A stretch of 31,349 nt of DNA, from positions 1-31,349 of the forward strand of contig JAZQIO010000097.1 of NCBI GenBank assembly GCA_045541135.1, given 5' to 3'. The position numbers were made by a program, and so were the translations under genes. This DNA is from CAZNKU01 sp045541135 (GTDB lineage Bacteria; Bacillota; Clostridia; Monoglobales; Firm-18). Positions 24,337 to 31,349 of this stretch are shown in pieces; position 1 is the stretch's first letter, and every line of letters starts with the position of its first letter. The notes under the pieces were generated by a model. That model ran no database searches. It was not told the DNA's origin and was given only the letters and a program-made list of their open reading frames with translations.

Positions 24337-25758
24337 ATGAAAGTATTGTTTGCTGCTGCTGAAGCTTCACCTTTTATTAAGGTTGGCGGTCTTGGTGATG
24401 TTATGGGCGGTTTGCCTAAAGAATTGGTCAGCAAAGGGATAGATGCAAGAGTTATTTTGCCGTTATATTCGGCTATAAAACCTGAACTTCGTGAGAAAAT
24501 AAAATATGTTACAAACTGTTATGTGAATAACAGCTGGAGAAGCAGTTACTGCGGTATCTTCACAGCAGAACATGAAGGGGTAACATATTACTTTATCGAT
24601 AACGAACAGTATTTTAAACGTGATGTTATTTATGGCTCATACGATGACGGAGAAATTTTCGCATTCTTTTCACGTGCTGTTCTGGAGGTTTTGCCTACAA
24701 TAGGCTTTATCCCCGACATTATTAACGTAAACGACTGGCATACAGCAATGCTTCCTGTTTACCTTAATGCATATTACAGACACAGAGACGAATATAAGTT
24801 TATCAAAACTGTTTTATCTATACACAATATCGAATTTCAGGGTAAATATGACCCATACATTTTAGGCGGTCTTTTTGGTCTTGATATTGCACAAAAGCCC
24901 CTTATGATGTACGACGGTGACGTTAACGTACTAAAGGGTGGTATAGAATCTGCGGATATTGTTTCGACAGTTAGTAAAAACTATGTAAATGAAATATTGC
25001 AACCGGAGCATTCTTTCGGTCTTCACAATATTTTAAATGCAAGACGAGGTAAGCTTCGAGGTATTATAAACGGTCTTGACACAGATGTATTTAATCCTGA
25101 AACAGATAAGCACATAAAGACTAATTACAATATTTCGTCACTTCGCAACAAAAAGCACAACAAGGTTGCTCTTCAGAAGAGCATGGCTCTTGATACGGAG
25201 GCAGATGTACCTGTTATCGGTATGGTTACACGTCTTACAAAACAAAAGGGCTTTGACCTGTTCTATGATGTAATGGATATGATTGCAGACTTGCCTGTAC
25301 AGATAGTTGTGTTGGGCACAGGTGCACCTGAATATGAGGGTATGATGCGTGGCTGGGAATACAGAAGACACGATAAGGTACGCGGTATCATCAAGTTTTC
25401 GTCTGAAATCGCATCTCAGGTTTATGCAGGCTCTGATTTGTTCTTAATGCCTTCAAAGTCTGAACCCTGCGGTCTTTCACAGATGATAGCTATGCGTTAT
25501 GGCACTATTCCAATTGTCCATACGGTAGGAGGTCTTGTGGATACTGTTGAGCCTTATAACCCTACAACAAAGCAGGGTACAGGCATCACATTCCAAAGCT
25601 ACAACCCTTACGATATGCTTGATGCAATTAAGCGTGCAGTTGATTTGTACTATGACAAGAAAAATTGGCTTCAAATACGTAAAAATGCAATGAGCAAGGA
25701 TGTTAGTTGGAATCTTCCGGCAGAAGAGTATATTGCAATGTACAACGAGCTTGTTTGA
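24337..25758 (+). CDS. glgA: Glycogen synthase (GT5, ADP-glucose)
   Basis: GlgA extends alpha-1,4-glucan using ADP-glucose. The 473-residue length is typical. The N-terminal KVGGLGDVMGGLP loop with K15 binds the ADP-glucose; other GT5 blocks are NVNDWHTAMLP, TVLSIHNIEFQG, IINGLDTDVFNP, GMVTRLTKQKGFDL and the C-terminal SKSEPCGLSQMIAMRYGTIPIVHTVGGLVDTV with the catalytic Glu. AAGGGGG precedes the ATG. It follows glgD by 125 bp containing its own promoter and palindrome. The interval to glgP is lengthened by a repeat insertion. Confidence 0.97.
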   Translation: MKVLFAAAEASPFIKVGGLGDVMGGLPKELVSKGIDARVILPLYSAIKPELREKIKYVTNCYVNNSWRSSYCGIFTAEHEGVTYYFIDNEQYFKRDVIYGSYDDGEIFAFFSRAVLEVLPTIGFIPDIINVNDWHTAMLPVYLNAYYRHRDEYKFIKTVLSIHNIEFQGKYDPYILGGLFGLDIAQKPLMMYDGDVNVLKGGIESADIVSTVSKNYVNEILQPEHSFGLHNILNARRGKLRGIINGLDTDVFNPETDKHIKTNYNISSLRNKKHNKVALQKSMALDTEADVPVIGMVTRLTKQKGFDLFYDVMDMIADLPVQIVVLGTGAPEYEGMMRGWEYRRHDKVRGIIKFSSEIASQVYAGSDLFLMPSKSEPCGLSQMIAMRYGTIPIVHTVGGLVDTVEPYNPTTKQGTGITFQSYNPYDMLDAIKRAVDLYYDKKNWLQIRKNAMSKDVSWNLPAEEYIAMYNELV

Positions 25759-25759
25759 G

Positions 25760-26103
25760 GAAATGTGAAAAATGCGCATACCGCAAAAAGAAGAATATTA
25801 TATCGGCTCCACTGTGTAAGGGGCGCGACGCGTAAAGAAAATATGCCTGTGGCATATTTTTAGCCAAAGCGGGGAGCAATTTATAATTGCGACCTGGGTC
25901 GAAGACTGGCAAATCGAAGATTTGACTGAGGGGTTGTTATTGTAGAAAATCCTGACGGCTTTTCTTTTGAATTATTCTTTTTGCTTTGAACAAACTTCAC
26001 CTCTCGCTGTATATAAATACAGCTTCGGGTAGCCCTTCGGTTCAGTTTGTCCAATCTGCAACAATTTTCCCTATTTCCTTATCAGAAATGTGAAAAATGC
26101 GCA
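25760..26103. repeat. Hairpin-mosaic insertion with 19-bp flanking direct repeats
   Basis: GAAATGTGAAAAATGCGCA occurs at 25760-25778 and exactly again at 26085-26103. The 306 bp between them are non-coding and hairpin-rich: AAATATGCC/GGCATATTT, GCAATT/AATTGC, GACC/GGTC, AAATC/GATTT, a GGCTCCACTGTGTAAGGGG start, a GACTGAGGGG motif, and a second subunit with TTGAACAAACT/AGTTTGTCCAA arms enclosing GCTGTAT/ATACAGC. No gene is seen. The insert lies between glgA and glgP and lengthens the spacing to about 400 bp. Confidence 0.85.
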
Positions 26104-26156
26104 CATCCAATTATATTTTGAAAGATAAATTATTATGTAGGAGTGAAATTTAGTTT

Positions 26157-28565
26157 ATGGCAAAAATTACGGCAAAAGAATTTAAGGACAGAATTCAAAG
26201 ATATATGGAGTTGAATTTTGGCAGTGACCTTAAAACAGGCAGTAAGCGTCAGGTTTACCAGGCTGTTTTAGGCGTTACTAACAATATACTTGCTGAAAAG
26301 AAGTATAAGTATAACAAAAAGGTAGAGGAGCAGGAAGCTAAACAGGTTTACTATATGTCTATGGAATTTCTTGTAGGTACTTCTCTTCGCAATAACCTTT
26401 GGAATCTTGGTATTGAACAGGAAATCCGCGAAATGCTTTTGAAAAGTGGCTTTGACATTGAAGAGCTTTATGAAATGGAACCTGATGCCGGTCTTGGTAA
26501 CGGTGGATTGGGACGTCTTGCATCCTGCTATATGGATTCTTTAACAAGTCTTGGATATCCTGCAACAGGTTTTTCTATCCGTTATGAATTCGGTATCTTT
26601 AAACAGGTTATCGTTGACGGCTGGCAGATGGAATTCCCTGATGACTGGATTGAAATGGGCGGTAACTGGTTGATTCCGAGACATGACGAAGCTGTGGAGG
26701 TTCGCTTCTTCGGTGAAGTTAATGAAAACTGGACAGACAACGGTCTTACAACAGAACATGTAAACTATGTTCCTATTACTGCTACACCTTATGACCTTTT
26801 GATTTCAGGTTATGACACAGACGCTGTAAATACACTTCGTCTATGGGGTGCTAACAGCAAGCAGGGCTTTGATATGGACCTTTTTGCACAGGGTGAACAC
26901 GGTAAGGCATCTGAAAAAGAAGCTATCGCAAGCTCTATTTCAAAGGTTTTATATCCTGCTGACGAACACTATAACGGTAAGTCACTTCGTGTAAAACAGC
27001 AGTACTTCTTTGTAAGTGCATCCTTGCAGCAGATTACAAGAAAGCACTACGAAAAATATAAGACATTCGACAACCTTGCAGACAAGGTAATTATTCACAT
27101 TAACGATACTCATCCATCACTTTGTATTCCTGAACTTATGAGAATACTTATGGATGATTACGGTTATCTTTGGGATAAGGCATGGGATATTTGCTGCAAG
27201 ACTTTGGCTTACACAAACCACACAGTTATGAGCGAAGCTTTGGAAAAATGGCCTGTTGACCTTATTAAGTCGCATTTGCCGCGTATTTACTCAATTATTG
27301 AGGAAATTAACAGACGCTTCTGCACAATGATTTTTGAAAAACACAACCAGTTTGCAGGTGCTCTTAATCAGATGTCTATTATTTCCGACGGTATGGTTAA
27401 AATGGCAAACCTTTGTATGGCTTGCTGCTACAGCGTAAACGGTGTTTCAAAGCTACATTCTGAAATCCTTAAGGCAGATACATTCAAAGAATTCCACCAG
27501 GTATTCCCTGAAAAGCTTACAAATGTAACAAACGGTATTGCTCACAGAAGATGGCTTTGTCAGTCAAATCCGCTTCTTATGGAATTGTTAGAAGAAAAAA
27601 TCGGTTCAGGCTTTGAAAAAGACCTTGCACAGATTGAAAAGTTCAACGAATTTGCAGACGATCCTGAAGTTCTTGCAAGACTTCGTGAAATCAAGCATGC
27701 AAACAAAAAACGCCTTGCAGATTACATCGCAAAGGCTAACGGTATTACGGTAAACTGTGATTCTATCTTTGATATTCAGGTTAAACGTCTTCATGAATAT
27801 AAGCGCCAGATGCTTAACGTTCTTCACATTATCTATATGTACAGAAAGATTAAGTTTGAAGGCTGGAAGCCACAACCAAAGACATTTATCTTTGCGGCAA
27901 AGGCTTCAAAGGGCTACTATATGGCAAAGGAAACAATCCGTATGATTTGTGCCCTTTCAGATATGATTGAAAAGGATCCTGATGTACGTGATTATATCAA
28001 GGTTGTGTTCATTGCTGACTACCGTGTATCACTTGCTGAAATCATCATTCCTGCAGCAGATATTTCAGAACAGATTTCTCAGGCAGGTAAGGAAGCATCA
28101 GGTACAGGTAACATGAAGCTTATGATTAACGGTGCCGTAACTTGCGGTACAATGGACGGTGCTAACGTAGAAATTTACGAATCCGTAGGTCCTGACAATA
28201 TCTTTATTTTCGGTCTTACAACACCGCAGGTTAACGAGCTTTATGCACGTGGTTACAATCCACGCACATATTACGATTCAAACAAGGATATTCGTGACGT
28301 TATGGAATTTATCAAAAACGGCGGTATCAACGGTCAGAAGTTTGACGCTATATATGACAGCTTAATGACAACAGACCCATATATGTGCTTTGCAGACTTC
28401 GCATCATATTGCGAAATCCACAATGAAATCGACAGAGTTTATGCAGATAAGGATGCATTCACAAAAATGTCACTTAAAAATATTGCAAATGCAGGTATGT
28501 TTGCTGCAGACCGCAGTGTAACAGACTATGCAGAAAACATCTGGCACACAAAGCCTGTAAAGTAA
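26157..28565 (+). CDS. glgP: Glycogen/maltodextrin phosphorylase (GT35)
   Basis: GlgP releases glucose-1-phosphate from alpha-glucan ends with phosphate and PLP. The 802-residue protein shows YYMSMEFLVGTSLRNNL, PDAGLGNGGLGRLA, IHINDTHPSL, VTNGIAHRRWL, DIQVKRLHEYKRQ and the PLP-lysine block EASGTGNMKLMING with K654. GTAGGAG lies 13 nt before the ATG, a slightly long spacing. No convincing promoter was seen in the 53 bp between the insertion and the gene; transcription may come from glgA through the repeat, or from within it. A strong terminator follows. Confidence 0.96.
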   Translation: MAKITAKEFKDRIQRYMELNFGSDLKTGSKRQVYQAVLGVTNNILAEKKYKYNKKVEEQEAKQVYYMSMEFLVGTSLRNNLWNLGIEQEIREMLLKSGFDIEELYEMEPDAGLGNGGLGRLASCYMDSLTSLGYPATGFSIRYEFGIFKQVIVDGWQMEFPDDWIEMGGNWLIPRHDEAVEVRFFGEVNENWTDNGLTTEHVNYVPITATPYDLLISGYDTDAVNTLRLWGANSKQGFDMDLFAQGEHGKASEKEAIASSISKVLYPADEHYNGKSLRVKQQYFFVSASLQQITRKHYEKYKTFDNLADKVIIHINDTHPSLCIPELMRILMDDYGYLWDKAWDICCKTLAYTNHTVMSEALEKWPVDLIKSHLPRIYSIIEEINRRFCTMIFEKHNQFAGALNQMSIISDGMVKMANLCMACCYSVNGVSKLHSEILKADTFKEFHQVFPEKLTNVTNGIAHRRWLCQSNPLLMELLEEKIGSGFEKDLAQIEKFNEFADDPEVLARLREIKHANKKRLADYIAKANGITVNCDSIFDIQVKRLHEYKRQMLNVLHIIYMYRKIKFEGWKPQPKTFIFAAKASKGYYMAKETIRMICALSDMIEKDPDVRDYIKVVFIADYRVSLAEIIIPAADISEQISQAGKEASGTGNMKLMINGAVTCGTMDGANVEIYESVGPDNIFIFGLTTPQVNELYARGYNPRTYYDSNKDIRDVMEFIKNGGINGQKFDAIYDSLMTTDPYMCFADFASYCEIHNEIDRVYADKDAFTKMSLKNIANAGMFAADRSVTDYAENIWHTKPVK

Positions 28566-28575
28566 TAGTGTTTAT

Positions 28576-28605
28576 AAAAGGAACAAGAAAATCTTGTTCC
28601 TTTTG
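28576..28605 (+). terminator. Intrinsic terminator after glgP
   Basis: AAAAGGAACAAGA pairs with TCTTGTTCCTTTT, directly after the glgP stop. Confidence 0.88.
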
Positions 28606-28689
28606 TGTTATTATGATATAATAATAGCATCATAGATTAAAACAATTAATTGCACAATTATTTTTAATCCTGATTTGACACGAACTATT

Positions 28690-28878
28690 GCGTTGCATAG
28701 CAACGCAGCTAAATTCGCTATCGCGAGCTAAATTGAACAAGTTCAGCTAAATAGCCTACGGCAGCTAAATGTGCTTCGCACGCTTAAAGCGAATTTAATT
28801 TAGCTACTCCAAAGGAGTAATTTAGCTATGGAGTAAGGCGGAATAATTTAGCTTTGCAACTTGTTGCAAAATTTAGCT
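28690..28878. repeat. Symmetric hairpin array with AGCTAAAT / ATTTAGCT boxes
   Basis: AGCTAAAT starts at 28707, 28726, 28745 and 28763. Its reverse complement ATTTAGCT starts at 28798, 28820, 28846 and 28871. Most intervals hold a separate perfect hairpin: GCGTTGC/GCAACGC, TCGC/GCGA, TGAAC/GTTCA, GCC/GGC, GTGC/GCAC, ACTCC/GGAGT and TTGCAAC/GTTGCAA. One interval (28828-28845) has no hairpin. The array could therefore fold into a chain of small hairpins or one large stem through the boxes. It has no ORF and lies between the glgP terminator and another repeat; 28606-28689 shows nothing recognisable. Confidence 0.88.
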
Positions 28879-28887
28879 AAAACGAGT

Positions 28888-29150
28888 TGCATCTAAACCT
28901 TACGCCTCGCAATATGGATATGTCGAAAGGTGTCGAAACAAAAAGCCTTCCCCTTGAGGGGAAGGTGGGTTACGAAGCAACTCGGATGAGGTGGAAATGT
29001 AGGGAACAGCCTTCAGGATGTTTTGCAAATATATAATAACGGTTTGTCGGAAACCGCCAAACCCTACAACACCTCACCACCGCCTACGGCGGAGCCTCTC
29101 CTCGAGGAGAAGCCTTTGAGAGATGCATCTAAACCTTATGTATCGCAATA
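28888..29150. repeat. Inverted-repeat element with about 27-bp imperfect direct repeats
   Basis: TGCATCTAAACCTTACG... (28888-28914) and TGCATCTAAACCTTATG... (29124-29150) agree at 24 of 27 positions. Between them are two related units in opposite orientation: one with CTTCCCCTTGAGGGGAAG and AACTCGGATGAGGTG (about 28949-28993), the other with ACCTCACC, CCGCC/GGCGG and CTCTCCTCGAGGAGAAG (about 29072-29118). The core has TGTAGGG/CCCTAC arms and GGTTT/AAACC. The first unit matches 14998-15049 in reverse complement. The remaining bases to 29257 are AT-rich with no visible element. Confidence 0.75.
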
Positions 29151-29257
29151 ATCTTGTTAAATGATGAGGAAAGATGTAGAAAGATGTGGGAAGATAAAAA
29201 TAATAAAAGCAGTTTTACTTTCTTTGTTAATTTACTTATTATTTATTGATAAAACTA

Positions 29258-29286
29258 TTGACAAATTCACTAAAAATATGTATACT
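29258..29286 (+). promoter_or_regulatory. Promoter of the glycine riboswitch-agcS transcript
   Basis: A perfect TTGACA (29258-29263), a 17-nt spacer, and TATACT (29281-29286), ending about 30 nt before the first aptamer. Confidence 0.82.
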
Positions 29287-29314
29287 TAAAAAATCTTAAT
29301 ACTTTAGCTAAATG

Positions 29315-29497
29315 AAGTATGCAGGAGAAAGACTTGTGTCTTGCCGAAGGAGTAACTCTCTCAGGCGCTTGGTAAGCAAAGACTGCATGCAGATAGCGCT
29401 CCGGAGAAGTCCGGTTTGTTATTCAAACCAAAGGATGCCGAAGGTGTAAGGCTTTGTTTAAAAAGCTAATCTCTCAGGCAAAAGGACGGAGAAGATG
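29315..29497 (+). promoter_or_regulatory. Tandem glycine riboswitch
   Basis: Two consecutive glycine aptamers are visible. The first has P1 ATGCAG/CTGCAT (29319-29324 with 29383-29388), GGAGAAAG, GCCGAAGGAGTAA and CTCTCAGGC. The second has P1 CTCCG/CGGAG (29399-29403 with 29487-29491), GGAGAAGTCC, TGCCGAAGGTGTAAGG and CTCTCAGGCAAAAGGAC. Glycine should bind both. CGGAG of the second P1 can also pair with TTCCG (29532-29536), and ATGCAA with TTGCAT next to it, giving an alternative hairpin just before the terminator. I cannot fix the on/off logic by eye. Confidence 0.95.
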
Positions 29498-29537
29498 CAA
29501 TTTTTCAATATTGGTAAGTATATTTTTGCATTTCCGG

Positions 29538-29570
29538 AGTCGCCCTTTGTTTGGCGGCTTTTAATTTTTT
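29538..29570 (+). terminator. Riboswitch expression-platform terminator
   Basis: AGTCGCC (29538-29544) pairs with GGCGGCT (29553-29559), then TTTTAATTTTTT, ending directly before the AGGAGG ribosome binding site of agcS (29571-29576). Confidence 0.85.
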
Positions 29571-29583
29571 AGGAGGTCTTGTT

Positions 29584-31050
29584 ATGGACAAACTTTTGAA
29601 GACGGTTACGGATATAAACGATGCCGTAAACTCATGGGTATGGGGACCTGTAATGCTTGTGTTTCTGGTTGGTGTAGGTGTTTTCCTCACATTCGGGCTC
29701 AAGTTTTTACATGTAGGAAAGGTTTCATTCTGGATGAAGAATACCTTCGGTACTCTCTTTAAGAAAAAAGACAAAAATGCTCAAACAGACGGCAAGTCTA
29801 TTTCTTCTTTCCAGGCACTTTGTACTGCTCTGGGCGGTACTGTAGGTGTAGGTAATGTTGTAGGTGTAGCCACAGCTATTGCTGCCGGTGGCCCCGGTGC
29901 TGTTTTCTGGATGTGGTTTGCTGCATTTTTCGGTATGATTACAAAGTATTCCGAAATTATTCTTGGTCTTTTCTACCGTCGGAAAAATGAAAAAGGCGAG
30001 TGGATAGGCGGAGCAATGATTTACCTTAAGGAAGGCTTTGCCGGTAAAAAGGGTTTAAAGACCATAGGTAAGATACTGGGTGTGCTTTTTGCAGTATTCT
30101 GCATTATAGCATCTTTTGGTATAGGAAATATGAGCCAGATAAATACAATTGCCGCAAACTTTGATGCTACCTTCAGTATTCCTGTTGCGGTAACCGGTGG
30201 GGTTATTCTTGTAATCATGGCAATAATGGCGTTTGGCGGTTTAAAGTCAATAGCTTCTTTCACAGAAAAACTCGTTCCCTTTATGTCCCTTTTCTACATA
30301 ATAGGCGGTATCGTAATCCTTTGTATGAACGGCAATATGCTCGGTGATGCATTTGCTGCCATATTTAAGGGCGCTTTTGGTTTTGATGCTGTAGCAGGCG
30401 GTGCCGTTGGTGTTGTAATATCAAAGGTTGCCAAGAGCGGTATTGCCCGGGGCGTTTTCTCCAACGAAGCAGGTATGGGTTCTTCTGCACTTGTTCATTC
30501 CACAGCAGATGTCAAGGAGCCTGTTAAACAGGGTATGTGGGGTATATTTGAAGTGTTTGTGGATACCATCATCATCTGCAGCTTCTCCGCATTAATTATC
30601 CTTACATCCGGTTTAATAGATTTAAATACCGGTCTGGTTGTGGAAGAATTCAAGGAAATTGCCGCATCGGTTCTCGTTACCGAAGCATTTGAAACCTCTT
30701 TCCCTCATGTGGGCGGTTACTTTGCAACAATTGCTATTTTCTTCTTTGCATTTTCCACCGTTATCGGTTGGTTTGTATACGGCTCCAAGGCTTGCGAGTT
30801 CCTCTTTGGCAAAGCAGCAACCGTAGTATATAAGGTTGTATTTGTAGCCTTTATTATGGTTGGTGCCACAATGGAGCTTACGCTTGCGTGGAATATTTCC
30901 GATACCTTTAACGGACTTATGGCAATTCCCAACCTTATTGGTCTTGTGGTTATGTCAGGTACCATATTTAAAGTTACCAAAAACTATTTTGGCAGACTTA
31001 AAGGCGATAAGCTTCAGCCTATGCTTTCTGCATACGAGGATGTTCAGTAA
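29584..31050 (+). CDS. Sodium:alanine/glycine symporter, AGCS family
   Basis: This 488-residue membrane protein with about ten to eleven helices belongs to the alanine-or-glycine:cation symporter (AgcS/AlsT/DagA) family. Signatures: GGTVGVGNVVGVATAIAAGG (about 86-105), GAVFWMWFAAFFGMITKYSE and SNEAGMGSSALVHSTA (about 305). It should import glycine or alanine with Na+. Control by a tandem glycine riboswitch points to glycine as the physiological substrate or signal. The ATG at 29584 is 7 nt after AGGAGG; the frame extends upstream to 29551, but that would lie in the terminator hairpin. Confidence 0.94.
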   Translation: MDKLLKTVTDINDAVNSWVWGPVMLVFLVGVGVFLTFGLKFLHVGKVSFWMKNTFGTLFKKKDKNAQTDGKSISSFQALCTALGGTVGVGNVVGVATAIAAGGPGAVFWMWFAAFFGMITKYSEIILGLFYRRKNEKGEWIGGAMIYLKEGFAGKKGLKTIGKILGVLFAVFCIIASFGIGNMSQINTIAANFDATFSIPVAVTGGVILVIMAIMAFGGLKSIASFTEKLVPFMSLFYIIGGIVILCMNGNMLGDAFAAIFKGAFGFDAVAGGAVGVVISKVAKSGIARGVFSNEAGMGSSALVHSTADVKEPVKQGMWGIFEVFVDTIIICSFSALIILTSGLIDLNTGLVVEEFKEIAASVLVTEAFETSFPHVGGYFATIAIFFFAFSTVIGWFVYGSKACEFLFGKAATVVYKVVFVAFIMVGATMELTLAWNISDTFNGLMAIPNLIGLVVMSGTIFKVTKNYFGRLKGDKLQPMLSAYEDVQ

Positions 31051-31070
31051 TAATAGTTTAAATATTTCGG

Positions 31071-31096
31071 GACGGCAGGTCGTAAGACTTGCCGTC
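31071..31096 (+). terminator. Terminator-like stem after agcS, without T run
   Basis: GACGGCAGGTC (31071-31081) and GACTTGCCGTC (31086-31096) form an 11-bp stem with one G-U pair. Instead of a T run, a repeat hairpin follows immediately at 31097, as at the gene-proximal mgtC stem. Confidence 0.6.
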
Positions 31097-31349
31097 TCAG
31101 CGTGTCGATAAAGTCGACACGCTGAGGAGACGAACGAAAATGGACGCAGGCGAGGAAGCGCGAAGCAGGCAGTACAAAGGTACGGCAATGAGCGATGACG
31201 AAGCAAGAAAAGTATAGCCTTAACGACCAATACTAAAGATGGTTTTGAAATATAAATTCTGCCTCATACATCGTTAAAATACTCGGAAATATTACCATAT
31301 TCCCTGTGTTTTTGCCTCGTCTGAGACAAAATTTATTATTTCAAAACTC
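31097..31349. repeat. Composite intergenic repeat (right edge, partial)
   Basis: The hairpin TCAGCGTGTCGA/TCGACACGCTGA (31097-31125) shares its core with 14831-14860. A non-coding stretch rich in GCGAAGCAGGC, GGTACGGCAA and GATGACGAAGC motifs follows (about 31126-31205). Then comes a 125-bp unit with near-perfect terminal inverted repeats, GTTTTGAAATATAAATT (about 31223-31241) and AATTTATTATTTCAAAAC (about 31330-31347), which looks MITE-like. No ORF is supported. The window ends inside or at the edge of the element. Confidence 0.6.

Noticed and set aside
25779..26084. Possible small gene or riboswitch between glgA and glgP
   Set aside because: Only short frames are present, and the sequence is a series of repeat-type hairpins with flanking duplication rather than a known aptamer.
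28690..28878. CRISPR-like spacing of AGCTAAAT boxes
   Set aside because: The repeats are only 8 bp, reverse orientation midway, and the intervals are palindromic rather than unique spacers; no cas genes are present.
29306..29313. An extra AGCTAAAT just upstream of the glycine riboswitch
   Set aside because: A single 8-mer is expected by chance about once in a window this size, and it has no adjoining hairpin chain.

Overview
The window looks like a chromosomal segment of a low-GC Gram-positive anaerobe, most likely an uncultured gut-type member of the Clostridia. This is inferred from the strong GGAGG-type ribosome binding sites, sigma-A promoters with 17-nt spacers, a T-box and a tandem glycine riboswitch, a glgB-glgC-glgD-glgA-glgP cluster with the non-catalytic GlgD subunit, stalk-domain surface proteins, and many intergenic palindromic repeats. 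No rRNA, tRNA, phage, transposase or CRISPR array is visible.

Layout. 1-282: hairpin-rich repeat and a promoter. 283-1920: LOG-family nucleotide hydrolase and a YkvI-like membrane protein. 1966-4625: a T-box-controlled single-polypeptide XRE/cupin/acyl-CoA ligase with its own terminator. 4670-7436: ferredoxin-type aldo/keto reductase, a TIM-barrel sugar isomerase and an orotate-phosphoribosyltransferase-like protein. 7468-9399 (minus): a poorly known three-gene operon (DUF5685-like protein, J-domain protein with a Cys-rich tail, small membrane protein). 9533-11647: luxS, an RlmN-type radical SAM methyltransferase and a CarD-type regulator. 11696-14684 (minus): a secreted HtrA-like protease and a large secreted protein, both carrying copper-amine-oxidase-type stalk domains. 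15120-17111 (minus): rarA and mgtC. 17243-17872: nth. 17896-28565: alpha-glucan metabolism, with a cytoplasmic GH13 hydrolase divergent from glgB-glgC-glgD, then glgA under its own promoter, then glgP. 28606-29257: repeats. 29258-31050: tandem glycine riboswitch and an AgcS-type sodium:amino-acid symporter. 31071-31349: repeats.

How the genes work together. GlgC/GlgD make ADP-glucose, GlgA polymerises it, GlgB branches it, GlgP releases glucose-1-phosphate and the GH13 enzyme trims oligosaccharides, so a full glycogen storage and recovery cycle sits in about 11 kb. LuxS links to the activated-methyl cycle and lies 1 nt before a SAM-using rRNA methyltransferase.

Most notable signals. (1) A T-box leader, best read as valine-type, in front of an XRE-cupin-acyl-CoA ligase, which suggests starvation-induced activation of a short or branched-chain acid. 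(2) Intergenic hairpin-mosaic elements flanked by 19, 20 and about 27 bp direct repeats at three loci, one of which has split the mgtC terminator and duplicated its stem. (3) A symmetric array of short hairpins separated by four AGCTAAAT and then four ATTTAGCT boxes. (4) A phosphoribosyltransferase-like protein without the acidic pair of the PRPP motif. (5) A DUF5685-like protein with two Asp-rich motifs resembling those of class I isoprenoid synthases.
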